In this document: positions 24,395 through 32,091 of the stretch, one piece after another
How positions within the stretch are numbered: the first letter of the stretch is position 1
Layout: each line of letters starts with the position of its first letter
DNA from: an uncultured Lachnospiraceae bacterium
GTDB taxonomy: Bacteria > Bacillota > Clostridia > Lachnospirales > Lachnospiraceae
DNA: 64,000 bases
Assembly: GCA_910578885.1 (NCBI GenBank)
Contig: CAJTSH010000013.1
Coordinates: forward strand, 1-64,000
Direction: 5' to 3'
Notes under the pieces: model-generated
What the model was told of the DNA's origin: nothing
The model's input: only the letters and a program-made list of their open reading frames with translations
The model's database searches: none
Made by a program: the position numbers and the translations under genes

Positions 24395-26063
24395 ACCTTA
24401 ACCCCCCCAATTGCTCCTTAATTTTCTCTTCCAGCGTTTTCCCCTCCGCAAAAAGCTGCTCCAACCTCGTATGATATCCCAACATTCTCTTCTGAAACTC
24501 TTCTTCTGACAATTCCACATACTCAATCTTTACTTCAAAATACTGCCCGGCAGACAAAGAATAATTCTTCGCCTCAATTTCCTCATACGAAACGGACACG
24601 CTAAAATCATCAACCACCTTCTGATTGATAAATGTGTCTTCAATTTTCTCTACTTCTTCTGCACTAAGCACCGTCTTCTGGTTCTTTCCATCCTTAATTT
24701 TTTTGCCGAGCTTTGATGCATCAAGAAGCATAATCTTTCCTTCTTTATTTGACTTGTCAATAAAGAGAACCGATACATTCGTACCTGTATTGGCAAAAAT
24801 ATTAGAAGGCATAGAAATCACACCCTTTAGCCACTTTTTCTCTACAATCGTCCGGCGGATTGTCTTTTCAATACTAGACTGTGCCGTAATAAATCCAGTT
24901 GGTACGACAATCGCAGCTTTTCCATTATCTTTTAATGACCACAAAATATGCTGAATAAAGCAAAGATAAATTCCCATAGATTCCTTTTTCTTATTTGGGA
25001 TTTTAGGAATTCCCGCAAAAAATCTCCTGATTCCATCTCTTTCATCTGCTTCCACCCATTTCTGCTCGATACTATCGCGCGTAGAACTAAAGTCCATCTT
25101 AAAAGGAGGATTTGAAGTAATATAATCAAATTGTTTTACGCCGGATGAAGGTTCATGCGATATATTATAATGTGCAGGAGTATCCAGTGTATCACCTTCA
25201 ATAATATTGTCCAATGAATTTGTCAACCCATTCAGCATCATATTAATTCTTAAAAACCTTGATGACTTTCCCGAAATATCCTGCGTATAAACCTGCGCTT
25301 TATCTCCGAAAGAACCTTCTCCCAATTCATTTGCCAAATGCAAGACAAGTGAACCAGAACCCGCAGAAGGATCATATATATCATACAACTTATCCTCTAC
25401 AGGAGACATATTCACAAGAATCTTTGCAATAATAGAGCTAATCGCCTGTGGTGTAAAATATTCTGCATATACACCACTTGCCACATTGTAGTCTTTTATC
25501 AAATATTCAAAAATCGTACTGTAAAAATCAAAATTGTTTTTAAATGCCTCTCCGAAATCAAATCTTTCCTGACTGATTATTCCAAATATATTTTTTGCAA
25601 AGTTATTACGCTTTGAAACTTCTACATTTTCCGTTATTCTTGTAAACAAAGGCTTTCTTCCGCCATCCGCAGTATCTATAGAAAACGCCTCATTTTTCGT
25701 ATCATTAGAAATCTTTTCTAATGCATCATCAAACAACTTATAAAATTCAGGATGAGAAACCCTATTTATAAGATATTCAATCGTTTCATCGTATGTAAAC
25801 GCCACATCCTGCGGATATGCACAGTAAAATGCTTCCATTTCATCATTGTTATTTTGCAACACATCTTCATATGATATCCCCAACTCATTTGCAAAACTTT
25901 TCAAATTTTCCATAAATTTATCATTTAGGAACTTGTACAAAAATACAGAAGTAATCACCACTTCCTCGCTCGCCTGATTCGCCAAACCGTTCGTCTGGCA
26001 CAATCCCTTTAACTCATCAATGATCTCTTTGATTTTTGCTTCTAACGTAAAAATATCCGGCAT
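24387..26063 (-). CDS. hsdM: Type I restriction methyltransferase HsdM
   Basis: The 558-residue adenine-N6 methyltransferase. The N-terminal HsdM_N helical domain is followed by the SAM-binding loop DPSAGSGSL near residue 232 and the catalytic NPPF near residue 316. AGGAG precedes the ATG by six bases. With HsdS it protects host DNA and with HsdR it completes the restriction complex. The C-terminal coiled region (L-E-E-K-I-K-E-Q-L) probably contacts HsdS. Confidence 0.94.
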   Translation of the reverse strand: MPDIFTLEAKIKEIIDELKGLCQTNGLANQASEEVVITSVFLYKFLNDKFMENLKSFANELGISYEDVLQNNNDEMEAFYCAYPQDVAFTYDETIEYLINRVSHPEFYKLFDDALEKISNDTKNEAFSIDTADGGRKPLFTRITENVEVSKRNNFAKNIFGIISQERFDFGEAFKNNFDFYSTIFEYLIKDYNVASGVYAEYFTPQAISSIIAKILVNMSPVEDKLYDIYDPSAGSGSLVLHLANELGEGSFGDKAQVYTQDISGKSSRFLRINMMLNGLTNSLDNIIEGDTLDTPAHYNISHEPSSGVKQFDYITSNPPFKMDFSSTRDSIEQKWVEADERDGIRRFFAGIPKIPNKKKESMGIYLCFIQHILWSLKDNGKAAIVVPTGFITAQSSIEKTIRRTIVEKKWLKGVISMPSNIFANTGTNVSVLFIDKSNKEGKIMLLDASKLGKKIKDGKNQKTVLSAEEVEKIEDTFINQKVVDDFSVSVSYEEIEAKNYSLSAGQYFEVKIEYVELSEEEFQKRMLGYHTRLEQLFAEGKTLEEKIKEQLGGLRYE

Positions 26064-26074
26064 ATAATAATCTC

Positions 26075-29000
26075 CTACTTAAACAACTGTATATTTGTAT
26101 ATAACTCATTTAATATCTGGTCATAAAACACCTTAATTTTTGAAAAGATTTTTTCTTTTAAAAGTTGTGCTGTAACCTTGCTCTTAATGGAATCTGCAAA
26201 ATTTTTCCTTCCTTGAACCACTACAACTTCTGAATCAACCACATCTTTAACAACTTCATAAATAAGAACCAACATCCTTTCAATATCAGATTTATCAGCA
26301 GAATAATTTTCTATTGCATTCTGATAAGTCTTTACAAATGCGTAATTTCCGCCATAGAGAGTCGCCAGTCTTTCATTTTCATAGTTAATATCTCTTGCCC
26401 GCTTCAGAGCCTCTAGCAATTCATCAGTAATAGATTCCAAATCTGACAAATCTGAAATAGATAGCTTATCAAAAATTTCCTGCAATAATTGGTTCAACTT
26501 GACAATCTTGATATCACCTTTATTTTTGTTATTTTTAATTTCCGTCTGAACCTCTCTGACAACCTTTTCAAATCTTTGAAATTTGGGATTATCCGGCGTC
26601 AACTGTCCCAAATCCATTATAATAACTTTTGTTTTAATGAACTCATACAAGATTTCTATTACTTCATCGTTAGAAATGACATCCATCATCTCAACCGTAT
26701 TCGTTGATAAATTAATCATGTCGATTCTGTTCTGCACTAAGCGGAGCAACTGCCTGTTTTTGACAGAATCAACCTGTGCCGCATAGTCCATCGCCCTGGA
26801 TAAAATAAATTCTGTCTCACACTCTTTTATACCATTCAACAATCTTCTGATTTTTAAAAGAATATCCTTATTATAATAGTTTAATTGTCTGGAAAATCTC
26901 TCCAAATTATCAGTAGGGTAAATGTCTTCCAACTCATCCACATATCTATGATATTTTTTATTGATATCCTCTTTATCAATCACCAAACCCGTTAAGGAAC
27001 CTTCATTTTCTCCATTTTCATTTAAGTCTGCTTCCAGTTCCCTTATATAAGCCTCTATCGTCTTATCATACTCCTGCTCTATATCTACGAAATCCACGAT
27101 ATAGCCATATTTATATACCTTCCCTGTAGGCGATTTATAAGGTCTGTTTACCCTTGAAATCGTCTGTAATAGAGATTGTGCATGTGGTCCGCGAAGAAGA
27201 TACATTTTCTTCAACCGCTTAACGTCATACCCAGTCGTAAGCATAAAATTGACAATTAGCATATCTGGCACCAATGTATCACGAAAATTATCCTGATTAT
27301 TCTTATTGATTTTTGACTGTAAAGGATCGCTGGCATCTGTTATAACAAGACCTGTGATAAGAGCCGAATTATGTTTGAACCAGTCATGTACTTTTCTTGC
27401 CTGTAAATTGGTTTTGCAGACAATCATCCCACCGATTGTTTTGTCTGCATTTTGCAAACGGAAATTTATAAAATCTTTTTCAATAAACTGCCCCAACGCC
27501 TTAACATAAGCATCTGATTCATACACATCCTTATCTTCTAATTTACGGTCTTCTATCTCAAGATTTTTCTTAATTTCTGATTTTGCAACTGTATCAATGT
27601 TTTCTTTTTTTATCCGTAAAGTATATCCATCTGCAATTGATTTATCATAAAAATACTTATGTATATAATCACCAAACTTTAAATTTGACCGTTCTTTCTT
27701 ACTAAGAAGAGGCGTACCTGTCAGCGCAATATAAACTGCATCCAAATCGCAAGTCATAAGATTTTTAAAAAATTCTCCTGTTGAAGAATAACTTCTATGT
27801 GCTTCATCCACAAAAAATACCCTTTGAACATTGGCATGATAATCATTCTTCGCTTCCGGCATACTTCCCTCAAACTTTTGGATATTCACAACACAAATTT
27901 CACCAATAGATTTAGAATCAATATTGGTGGATAATGGTTTATTCAGTTCTGCTGCAAACTCAGCTTTACTATTACAGTTAACAACATTCAAGCCACGATT
28001 TTTAAACTCTACTGATGCCTGTCTGAGGAGGTCTATCCGATCAACAACAAAGAAAAATCGGGTATTTACATTATTCTTCGCATAATAATCTCGTATCACA
28101 CGATTCGCAAATGCTGCCAAACCCGTTTTTCCAGAACCTTGCGTATGCCAAATAATTCCACCCTTTCCTCCTTTTTCTAATCTCTCAATAATTTTTCTGA
28201 CAGCAAAAAACTGCGGATAACGCATAATATGCTTTTCCGGCACTTTACCATCTACAAATATCATTCCATATTGCAGGAAAAAAATAAATCTCTCTTTGTC
28301 AAACACAGAAGTTACAAAACTATTACATGGTGTATCTACCCTTAAGTTCTGCTCAAATTCCGGCGTATCCGTCTCTGACTGTCTATATCCACAGTCCTTC
28401 ATAACATATTTAATCGTATCCTTTGAAATTTCCTTGTACGGATAATCCAAATGATATAGTTCCTCATCCTCTCGAAGGAAAGAAAAACTTGTATTTCTTC
28501 CATTTGGTGTTGTATAAAAAGAACCGGCCTTCACATCTTCCGCATCATCTTCTTGCGCATACTCCATATTATTGCTGAAAGAAACAAGCTGTATCATATG
28601 AAAAAATTTTTTATAATCAGGATTTTTCAGTCTCTGATTCAGCATTCGGTCAAATTCCTTTTGTATACCACCTTCGTTATTCGGCTTTTTGACCTCTAAA
28701 AAAGCTAACGGAATCCCATTTATTAATATATTGATATCAGGTCGAAAAGACCCCTCTTCTGTTCCGGCGACAATCGAAAAAGGCAGTTCATCAACCACTG
28801 CAAAATCATTGTTCGTAAAGTCCTTGAAGTCAATTAATTTCACTCGCTCCAATGGATTAACCAGCCAATTATAAAATTCTTTTCCTAAATCATTATTCTT
28901 AATAACATGATTGATATCTGTTAAAATCTCTTTTATTTCATTATAAGAAAACTGTCTGCCATTCACCCTCTCAAGAGCCGGTTTGAACCGATTTATAAAT

Positions 29001-29116
29001 ATTTTAGTATGAAAATCTATATCTGCCTCCCTCATAGACTGATATTCATACCCTAATCTAAGAAACTGTATTGTAGCAGGTATTTTTACTCTCGTATCTT
29101 CATTGAATGCAGCCAT
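26075..29116 (-). CDS. hsdR: Type I restriction subunit HsdR
   Basis: The 1013-residue motor and nuclease subunit. The N-terminal nuclease region has V-V-D-E-L and FLEVKKPN (PD-ExK core). The SF2 translocase has Walker A HTQGSGKTG at about residue 325, the DEAH box FVDEAHRS at about 435, A-L-T-G-T-P-L and the motif V-I-S-R-V-N-R-P. It cuts unmodified DNA after translocation. GGAGG stands seven bases before the ATG. The operon order is hsdR, hsdM, hsdS, nuclease-like frames. No clear -35/-10 pair is visible in the 200-base gap to the divergent regulator gene. Confidence 0.94.
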   Translation of the reverse strand: MAAFNEDTRVKIPATIQFLRLGYEYQSMREADIDFHTKIFINRFKPALERVNGRQFSYNEIKEILTDINHVIKNNDLGKEFYNWLVNPLERVKLIDFKDFTNNDFAVVDELPFSIVAGTEEGSFRPDINILINGIPLAFLEVKKPNNEGGIQKEFDRMLNQRLKNPDYKKFFHMIQLVSFSNNMEYAQEDDAEDVKAGSFYTTPNGRNTSFSFLREDEELYHLDYPYKEISKDTIKYVMKDCGYRQSETDTPEFEQNLRVDTPCNSFVTSVFDKERFIFFLQYGMIFVDGKVPEKHIMRYPQFFAVRKIIERLEKGGKGGIIWHTQGSGKTGLAAFANRVIRDYYAKNNVNTRFFFVVDRIDLLRQASVEFKNRGLNVVNCNSKAEFAAELNKPLSTNIDSKSIGEICVVNIQKFEGSMPEAKNDYHANVQRVFFVDEAHRSYSSTGEFFKNLMTCDLDAVYIALTGTPLLSKKERSNLKFGDYIHKYFYDKSIADGYTLRIKKENIDTVAKSEIKKNLEIEDRKLEDKDVYESDAYVKALGQFIEKDFINFRLQNADKTIGGMIVCKTNLQARKVHDWFKHNSALITGLVITDASDPLQSKINKNNQDNFRDTLVPDMLIVNFMLTTGYDVKRLKKMYLLRGPHAQSLLQTISRVNRPYKSPTGKVYKYGYIVDFVDIEQEYDKTIEAYIRELEADLNENGENEGSLTGLVIDKEDINKKYHRYVDELEDIYPTDNLERFSRQLNYYNKDILLKIRRLLNGIKECETEFILSRAMDYAAQVDSVKNRQLLRLVQNRIDMINLSTNTVEMMDVISNDEVIEILYEFIKTKVIIMDLGQLTPDNPKFQRFEKVVREVQTEIKNNKNKGDIKIVKLNQLLQEIFDKLSISDLSDLESITDELLEALKRARDINYENERLATLYGGNYAFVKTYQNAIENYSADKSDIERMLVLIYEVVKDVVDSEVVVVQGRKNFADSIKSKVTAQLLKEKIFSKIKVFYDQILNELYTNIQLFK

Positions 29117-29207
29117 CTCACATCCTCCTCATATCACTGTTTCAAATTGATTGTATCATATACCCATTATAAATACCACAGAAGCACAACATCCACTTCT
29201 AAAATAT

Positions 29208-29235
29208 TTGAAATCAATTATAATTGTGTTATAAT
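29208..29235 (+). promoter_or_regulatory. Promoter of the DtxR-family regulator
   Basis: TTGAAA (29208-29213), a 16-base spacer and TATAAT (29230-29235) form a good vegetative promoter 84 bases before the regulator start. No GTTAG-N6-CTAAC palindrome is present here, so there is no sign of autoregulation through that site. Confidence 0.6.
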
Positions 29236-29319
29236 GTTAAGTAATTATATGAAATGATGCCGAAGACAAATTACTTGCTGCAGAGCATGGCATACAACGA
29301 ACTATTAGGGGGATTTTCA

Positions 29320-29679
29320 ATGACTACAAACGAATCCGCAGAAAACTATCTTGAAACCATACTTATCTTAAGCCAAAAACGCCCGGTTGTACGTTCTGTC
29401 GATATTGCCAATGAACTCGGGTTCAAAAAATCCAGCGTCAGCGTCGCTATGAAGAACCTGCGTGAGAAGAACCACATTACGGTAACTCCCGAGGGATTTA
29501 TCTATCTGACCGATGCCGGAAAGGAAATTGCGGAAATGATCTATGAGCGCCACAAGCTGCTGACCGCATGGCTGATACGCCTCGGCGTAGACGAGCATAT
29601 TGCGGCTGAAGACGCCTGCCGCATGGAGCATGTCATCAGCAAAGAGAGTTTTGAAGCGATTAAAAACCACATTAAATAA
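29320..29679 (+). CDS. DtxR/MntR-family metal-dependent regulator
   Basis: A 119-residue regulator. The winged helix-turn-helix includes S-V-D-I-A-N-E-L-G-F-K-K-S-S-V-S-V-A-M-K (recognition helix). The C-terminal dimerisation and metal part has E-R-H-K-L-L and the sequence D-A-C-R-M-E-H-V-I-S, where Glu, His and Cys residues bind Fe(II) or Mn(II) in the family. The SH3-like third domain is missing, which is normal for the short form. GGGGGA lies seven bases before the ATG at 29320. It is not next to a transporter, but it is the only DtxR-like protein in the window and may act on the GTTAG-N6-CTAAC sites; that link is inference. Confidence 0.87.
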   Translation: MTTNESAENYLETILILSQKRPVVRSVDIANELGFKKSSVSVAMKNLREKNHITVTPEGFIYLTDAGKEIAEMIYERHKLLTAWLIRLGVDEHIAAEDACRMEHVISKESFEAIKNHIK

Positions 29680-29685
29680 TATAGC

Positions 29686-29775
29686 TTATGAGAATCCTGC
29701 TTTTGGATTCTCATAAAAGGCGCCGATTTTGCGCCGTCCATCCGATTATGTGAAGCCGATTTTGCTTCGCATAAT
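29686..29775. terminator. Three consecutive hairpins between convergent genes
   Basis: Hairpin 1: TTATGAGAATCC (29686-29697) with GGATTCTCATAA (29705-29716), a perfect 12-bp stem. Hairpin 2: GGCGC (29719-29723) with GCGCC (29731-29735). Hairpin 3: ATTATG-GAAGC (29745-29756) with GCTTC-CATAAT (29764-29775). Hairpins 2 and 3 share the loop CGATTTT closed by GC. They separate the regulator gene from the convergent hypE and probably end both transcripts, although T runs are short. Confidence 0.55.
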
Positions 29776-29778
29776 ATG

Positions 29779-30780
29779 TCAGCAGATCCGCGGCAGACCT
29801 TCGCCCTGTAAGATATCCAGCACTCTTCTGCCGCCGATTCTTGTCTTTAAAATCAGCCGTCCCCTCTCTGACTCTGTCTCCGGTTCCATAACTTCTCCGA
29901 TGATGGCTGCATTTTCCCCATATTCTGCGCTGCGCATGATTTCCAATGCCTTCCTTGCATCCTCTTTTGCCGCAAGGGCAATCAGCTTCCCCTCATTTCC
30001 CATATAAAGCGGATCTAACCCCAACAAACCGCAGAAATCCCAAACCTGCAGATTGATCGGCAGGGCGCCTTCTTCAATTTCAAACTGCATTCCGCTGGAA
30101 ACTGCAAGCTCCTTTAACACGGTTGCAAGACCGCCCCTTGTCACGTCCCTCAGCGTGCGTATTTGTATATTTTCATCCAAAAGCTTTTTTACCATGTCGG
30201 TTAACGGCGCATTATCGCTTGTAATTGTATTTTTAATTCCCATCCGGCTGCTCAAAATTGCCGCATGATGATCCCCCAGACTGCCGGATACCAGAATGAC
30301 GTCTCCCGCCCTTCCGTTTGCAGAGGAAATGTCAATCGCCTCCGGTACGAATCCGACTCCGGTAGTATTGATAAATATTCCCCCGTTCCCCTCAACCACC
30401 TTGGTGTCCCCGGCAATAATCTGTACGCCCGCTTCTTTCGCAGTCTTTGCCATAGAGTTTACCAGACGCTTCAGCTGAACAGTATCCGCCCCTTCCTGCA
30501 AAATAAAACCACAGGTGATATATTTCGGCACAGCCCCCCGCATCAAAAGGTCATTGACAGTTCCGCAGATACTAAGCCGTCCGATATCTCCTCCCGGAAA
30601 TTCCAAGGGCGTGACCACAAAACTGTCGGTGGTGACGGCAATCCTTGGAGTTCCCTCCACAACTGCCGCATCCTCCATTGCAGACAATATCTCATTCGAA
30701 AATGCCTTTGCAAAAATCTGCTCTATCAACTCTCCCGTCGAACGGCCTCCACTGCCGTGTTCCATCCTGATTTTATTCAT
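29779..30780 (-). CDS. hypE: Hydrogenase maturation protein HypE
   Basis: A 333-residue ATP-dependent enzyme that dehydrates the carbamoyl group on its own C-terminal cysteine to make the cyanide ligand of the Ni-Fe site. It begins K-I-R-M-E-H-G-S-G-G-R-S-T-G-E-L, the family signature, and ends exactly in P-R-I-C, the carbamoylated cysteine. It overlaps hypD by four bases and is the last gene of the Ech-hyp operon. Confidence 0.95.
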   Translation of the reverse strand: MNKIRMEHGSGGRSTGELIEQIFAKAFSNEILSAMEDAAVVEGTPRIAVTTDSFVVTPLEFPGGDIGRLSICGTVNDLLMRGAVPKYITCGFILQEGADTVQLKRLVNSMAKTAKEAGVQIIAGDTKVVEGNGGIFINTTGVGFVPEAIDISSANGRAGDVILVSGSLGDHHAAILSSRMGIKNTITSDNAPLTDMVKKLLDENIQIRTLRDVTRGGLATVLKELAVSSGMQFEIEEGALPINLQVWDFCGLLGLDPLYMGNEGKLIALAAKEDARKALEIMRSAEYGENAAIIGEVMEPETESERGRLILKTRIGGRRVLDILQGEGLPRIC

Positions 30781-31832
30781 GCATTTCCTCCGTCACTTAA
30801 ATAATTCTGATAACAGCTTCCCTCATAAGAAACCATACATGCGCCCTGCGGGCTGCCTGGTGTGCAGCTTCTGCCAAAAAGCGGGCATTCCTGCGGCATA
30901 AGCTTCCCTGTCAATATTTTATCGCAGCGGCATCCATGATTCAGCTTTTTATCCTCTATAAGAGATGCGCTCCCTGCATCATACCTCTTATATGCATCTT
31001 TCAGCAAAAGCCCGGATAACGGGATATTTCCCATTCCCCGCCACACAGCGTCGCAGGGCATAAAATACGTTTCCAGCTTTTTTTTCGCTATCAGGTTTCC
31101 CTGCGGCGTGACGACGGACGGATAGAAGTTCTTCACCGCCGCTTCTCTTTCTTTTGCCATCCGCACCAGACCGTAAATTGCAAGCAAAAGTTCCCTGTCC
31201 CCAAAGCCGGATACCGCAAAAGGAATTTGAAATTCCTTTGCCAACGGAAGAAATGCATCGCTTCCGATTACAGCGCAGACATGACCGGGCGCCAGAAATC
31301 CGTCGATTTCCCCACCCTCTTGCATAAGATTCCGAATTGCCTGCGGCATTGTCTTTAACGCCGTCAAAAGCCGGATATTGGTAAATCCTCCACGGATTGC
31401 CTCCTCCAAAAGCAGCGTATAGACCGGAGCCGTCGTCTCAAAGCCCACTGCTGCAAACACATATGTGATACCGGGATTTTCCGCCGCCAGCTTTAGAGTG
31501 TCCAGCGGAGAATACACCATTTCCACAGACGCCCCTTCTCCTCTTGCCGCACTTAAGCTTCCCCTGCTGCCCGGAACCCGGAGCATATCCCCGAATGTCA
31601 CCACACAGGTATCCTTCTCCTTTGCGAGCTCCAAAAGCCTGTCAATATAGGCAGACGGCGTCACACAGACCGGACATCCCGGACCGCTGACCAGCCGTAT
31701 TTTCGGTGAAAGCATTCCGCGGATGCCAAATTTGGAAATCGCCGCCGTATGGCTTCCGCAGACTTCCATCAGCTTTAACGTTCTCCCGTCATACTCCCTT
31801 AAATATGATGCTATATCTTCCATTGTTCTCAT
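30777..31832 (-). CDS. hypD: Hydrogenase maturation protein HypD
   Basis: A 351-residue Fe-S protein that with HypC holds the Fe(CN)2CO unit during assembly. It has the signature M-E-V-C-G-S-H-T-A-A-I-S-K-F-G-I, the motif GPGCPVC, and GHVCAVIG, plus C-terminal cysteines in H-G-C-R-C and C-P-L-F-G-R-S-C that ligate the cluster. It overlaps hypC by four bases and hypE by four. Confidence 0.95.
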   Translation of the reverse strand: MRTMEDIASYLREYDGRTLKLMEVCGSHTAAISKFGIRGMLSPKIRLVSGPGCPVCVTPSAYIDRLLELAKEKDTCVVTFGDMLRVPGSRGSLSAARGEGASVEMVYSPLDTLKLAAENPGITYVFAAVGFETTAPVYTLLLEEAIRGGFTNIRLLTALKTMPQAIRNLMQEGGEIDGFLAPGHVCAVIGSDAFLPLAKEFQIPFAVSGFGDRELLLAIYGLVRMAKEREAAVKNFYPSVVTPQGNLIAKKKLETYFMPCDAVWRGMGNIPLSGLLLKDAYKRYDAGSASLIEDKKLNHGCRCDKILTGKLMPQECPLFGRSCTPGSPQGACMVSYEGSCYQNYLSDGGNA

Positions 31833-32038
31833 GAATCTATCTCACCCATCAATTCCAGAATTTCTTCCGCCTCCTGCTGTTTCATGCTCTGAATCACACA
31901 GCCCGCATGAACCAGAACATAATCCCCCGGATTTACGTTTACCAGTCCCGTATAGGCGTTTACCTGATTCCCGGAAAAATCCACCAACGCCTTTTTCCCT
32001 TCCACTGAAACCACTTTTCCTGGCAATGCTACACACAT
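31829..32038 (-). CDS. hypC: Hydrogenase maturation chaperone HypC
   Basis: A 69-residue chaperone starting M-C-V-A-L-P-G-K-V, with the essential Cys2, and containing G-D-Y-V-L-V-H-A-G, both family hallmarks. I start at 32038, eight bases behind GGAGG; the longer frame to 32158 runs into hypF. Cys2 carries the iron fragment to the large subunit EchE. There is 23 bases between hypF and this start. Confidence 0.95.
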   Translation of the reverse strand: MCVALPGKVVSVEGKKALVDFSGNQVNAYTGLVNVNPGDYVLVHAGCVIQSMKQQEAEEILELMGEIDS

Positions 32039-32060
32039 GCTGCTTTCCTCCTTTTGTTTT

Positions 32061-32091
32061 GTTACAGTTCGGCCTTCGGCTTTACTGTAAC
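32061..32091. repeat. 31-nt palindromic repeat, copy B
   Basis: GTTACAGT and ACTGTAAC form an 8-bp stem around a loop with GGCCTTCGGC. It overlaps the last ten codons and stop of hypF. Compared with copies A and C the third base pair is flipped from A-T to T-A, a double change that keeps the stem. Confidence 0.6.
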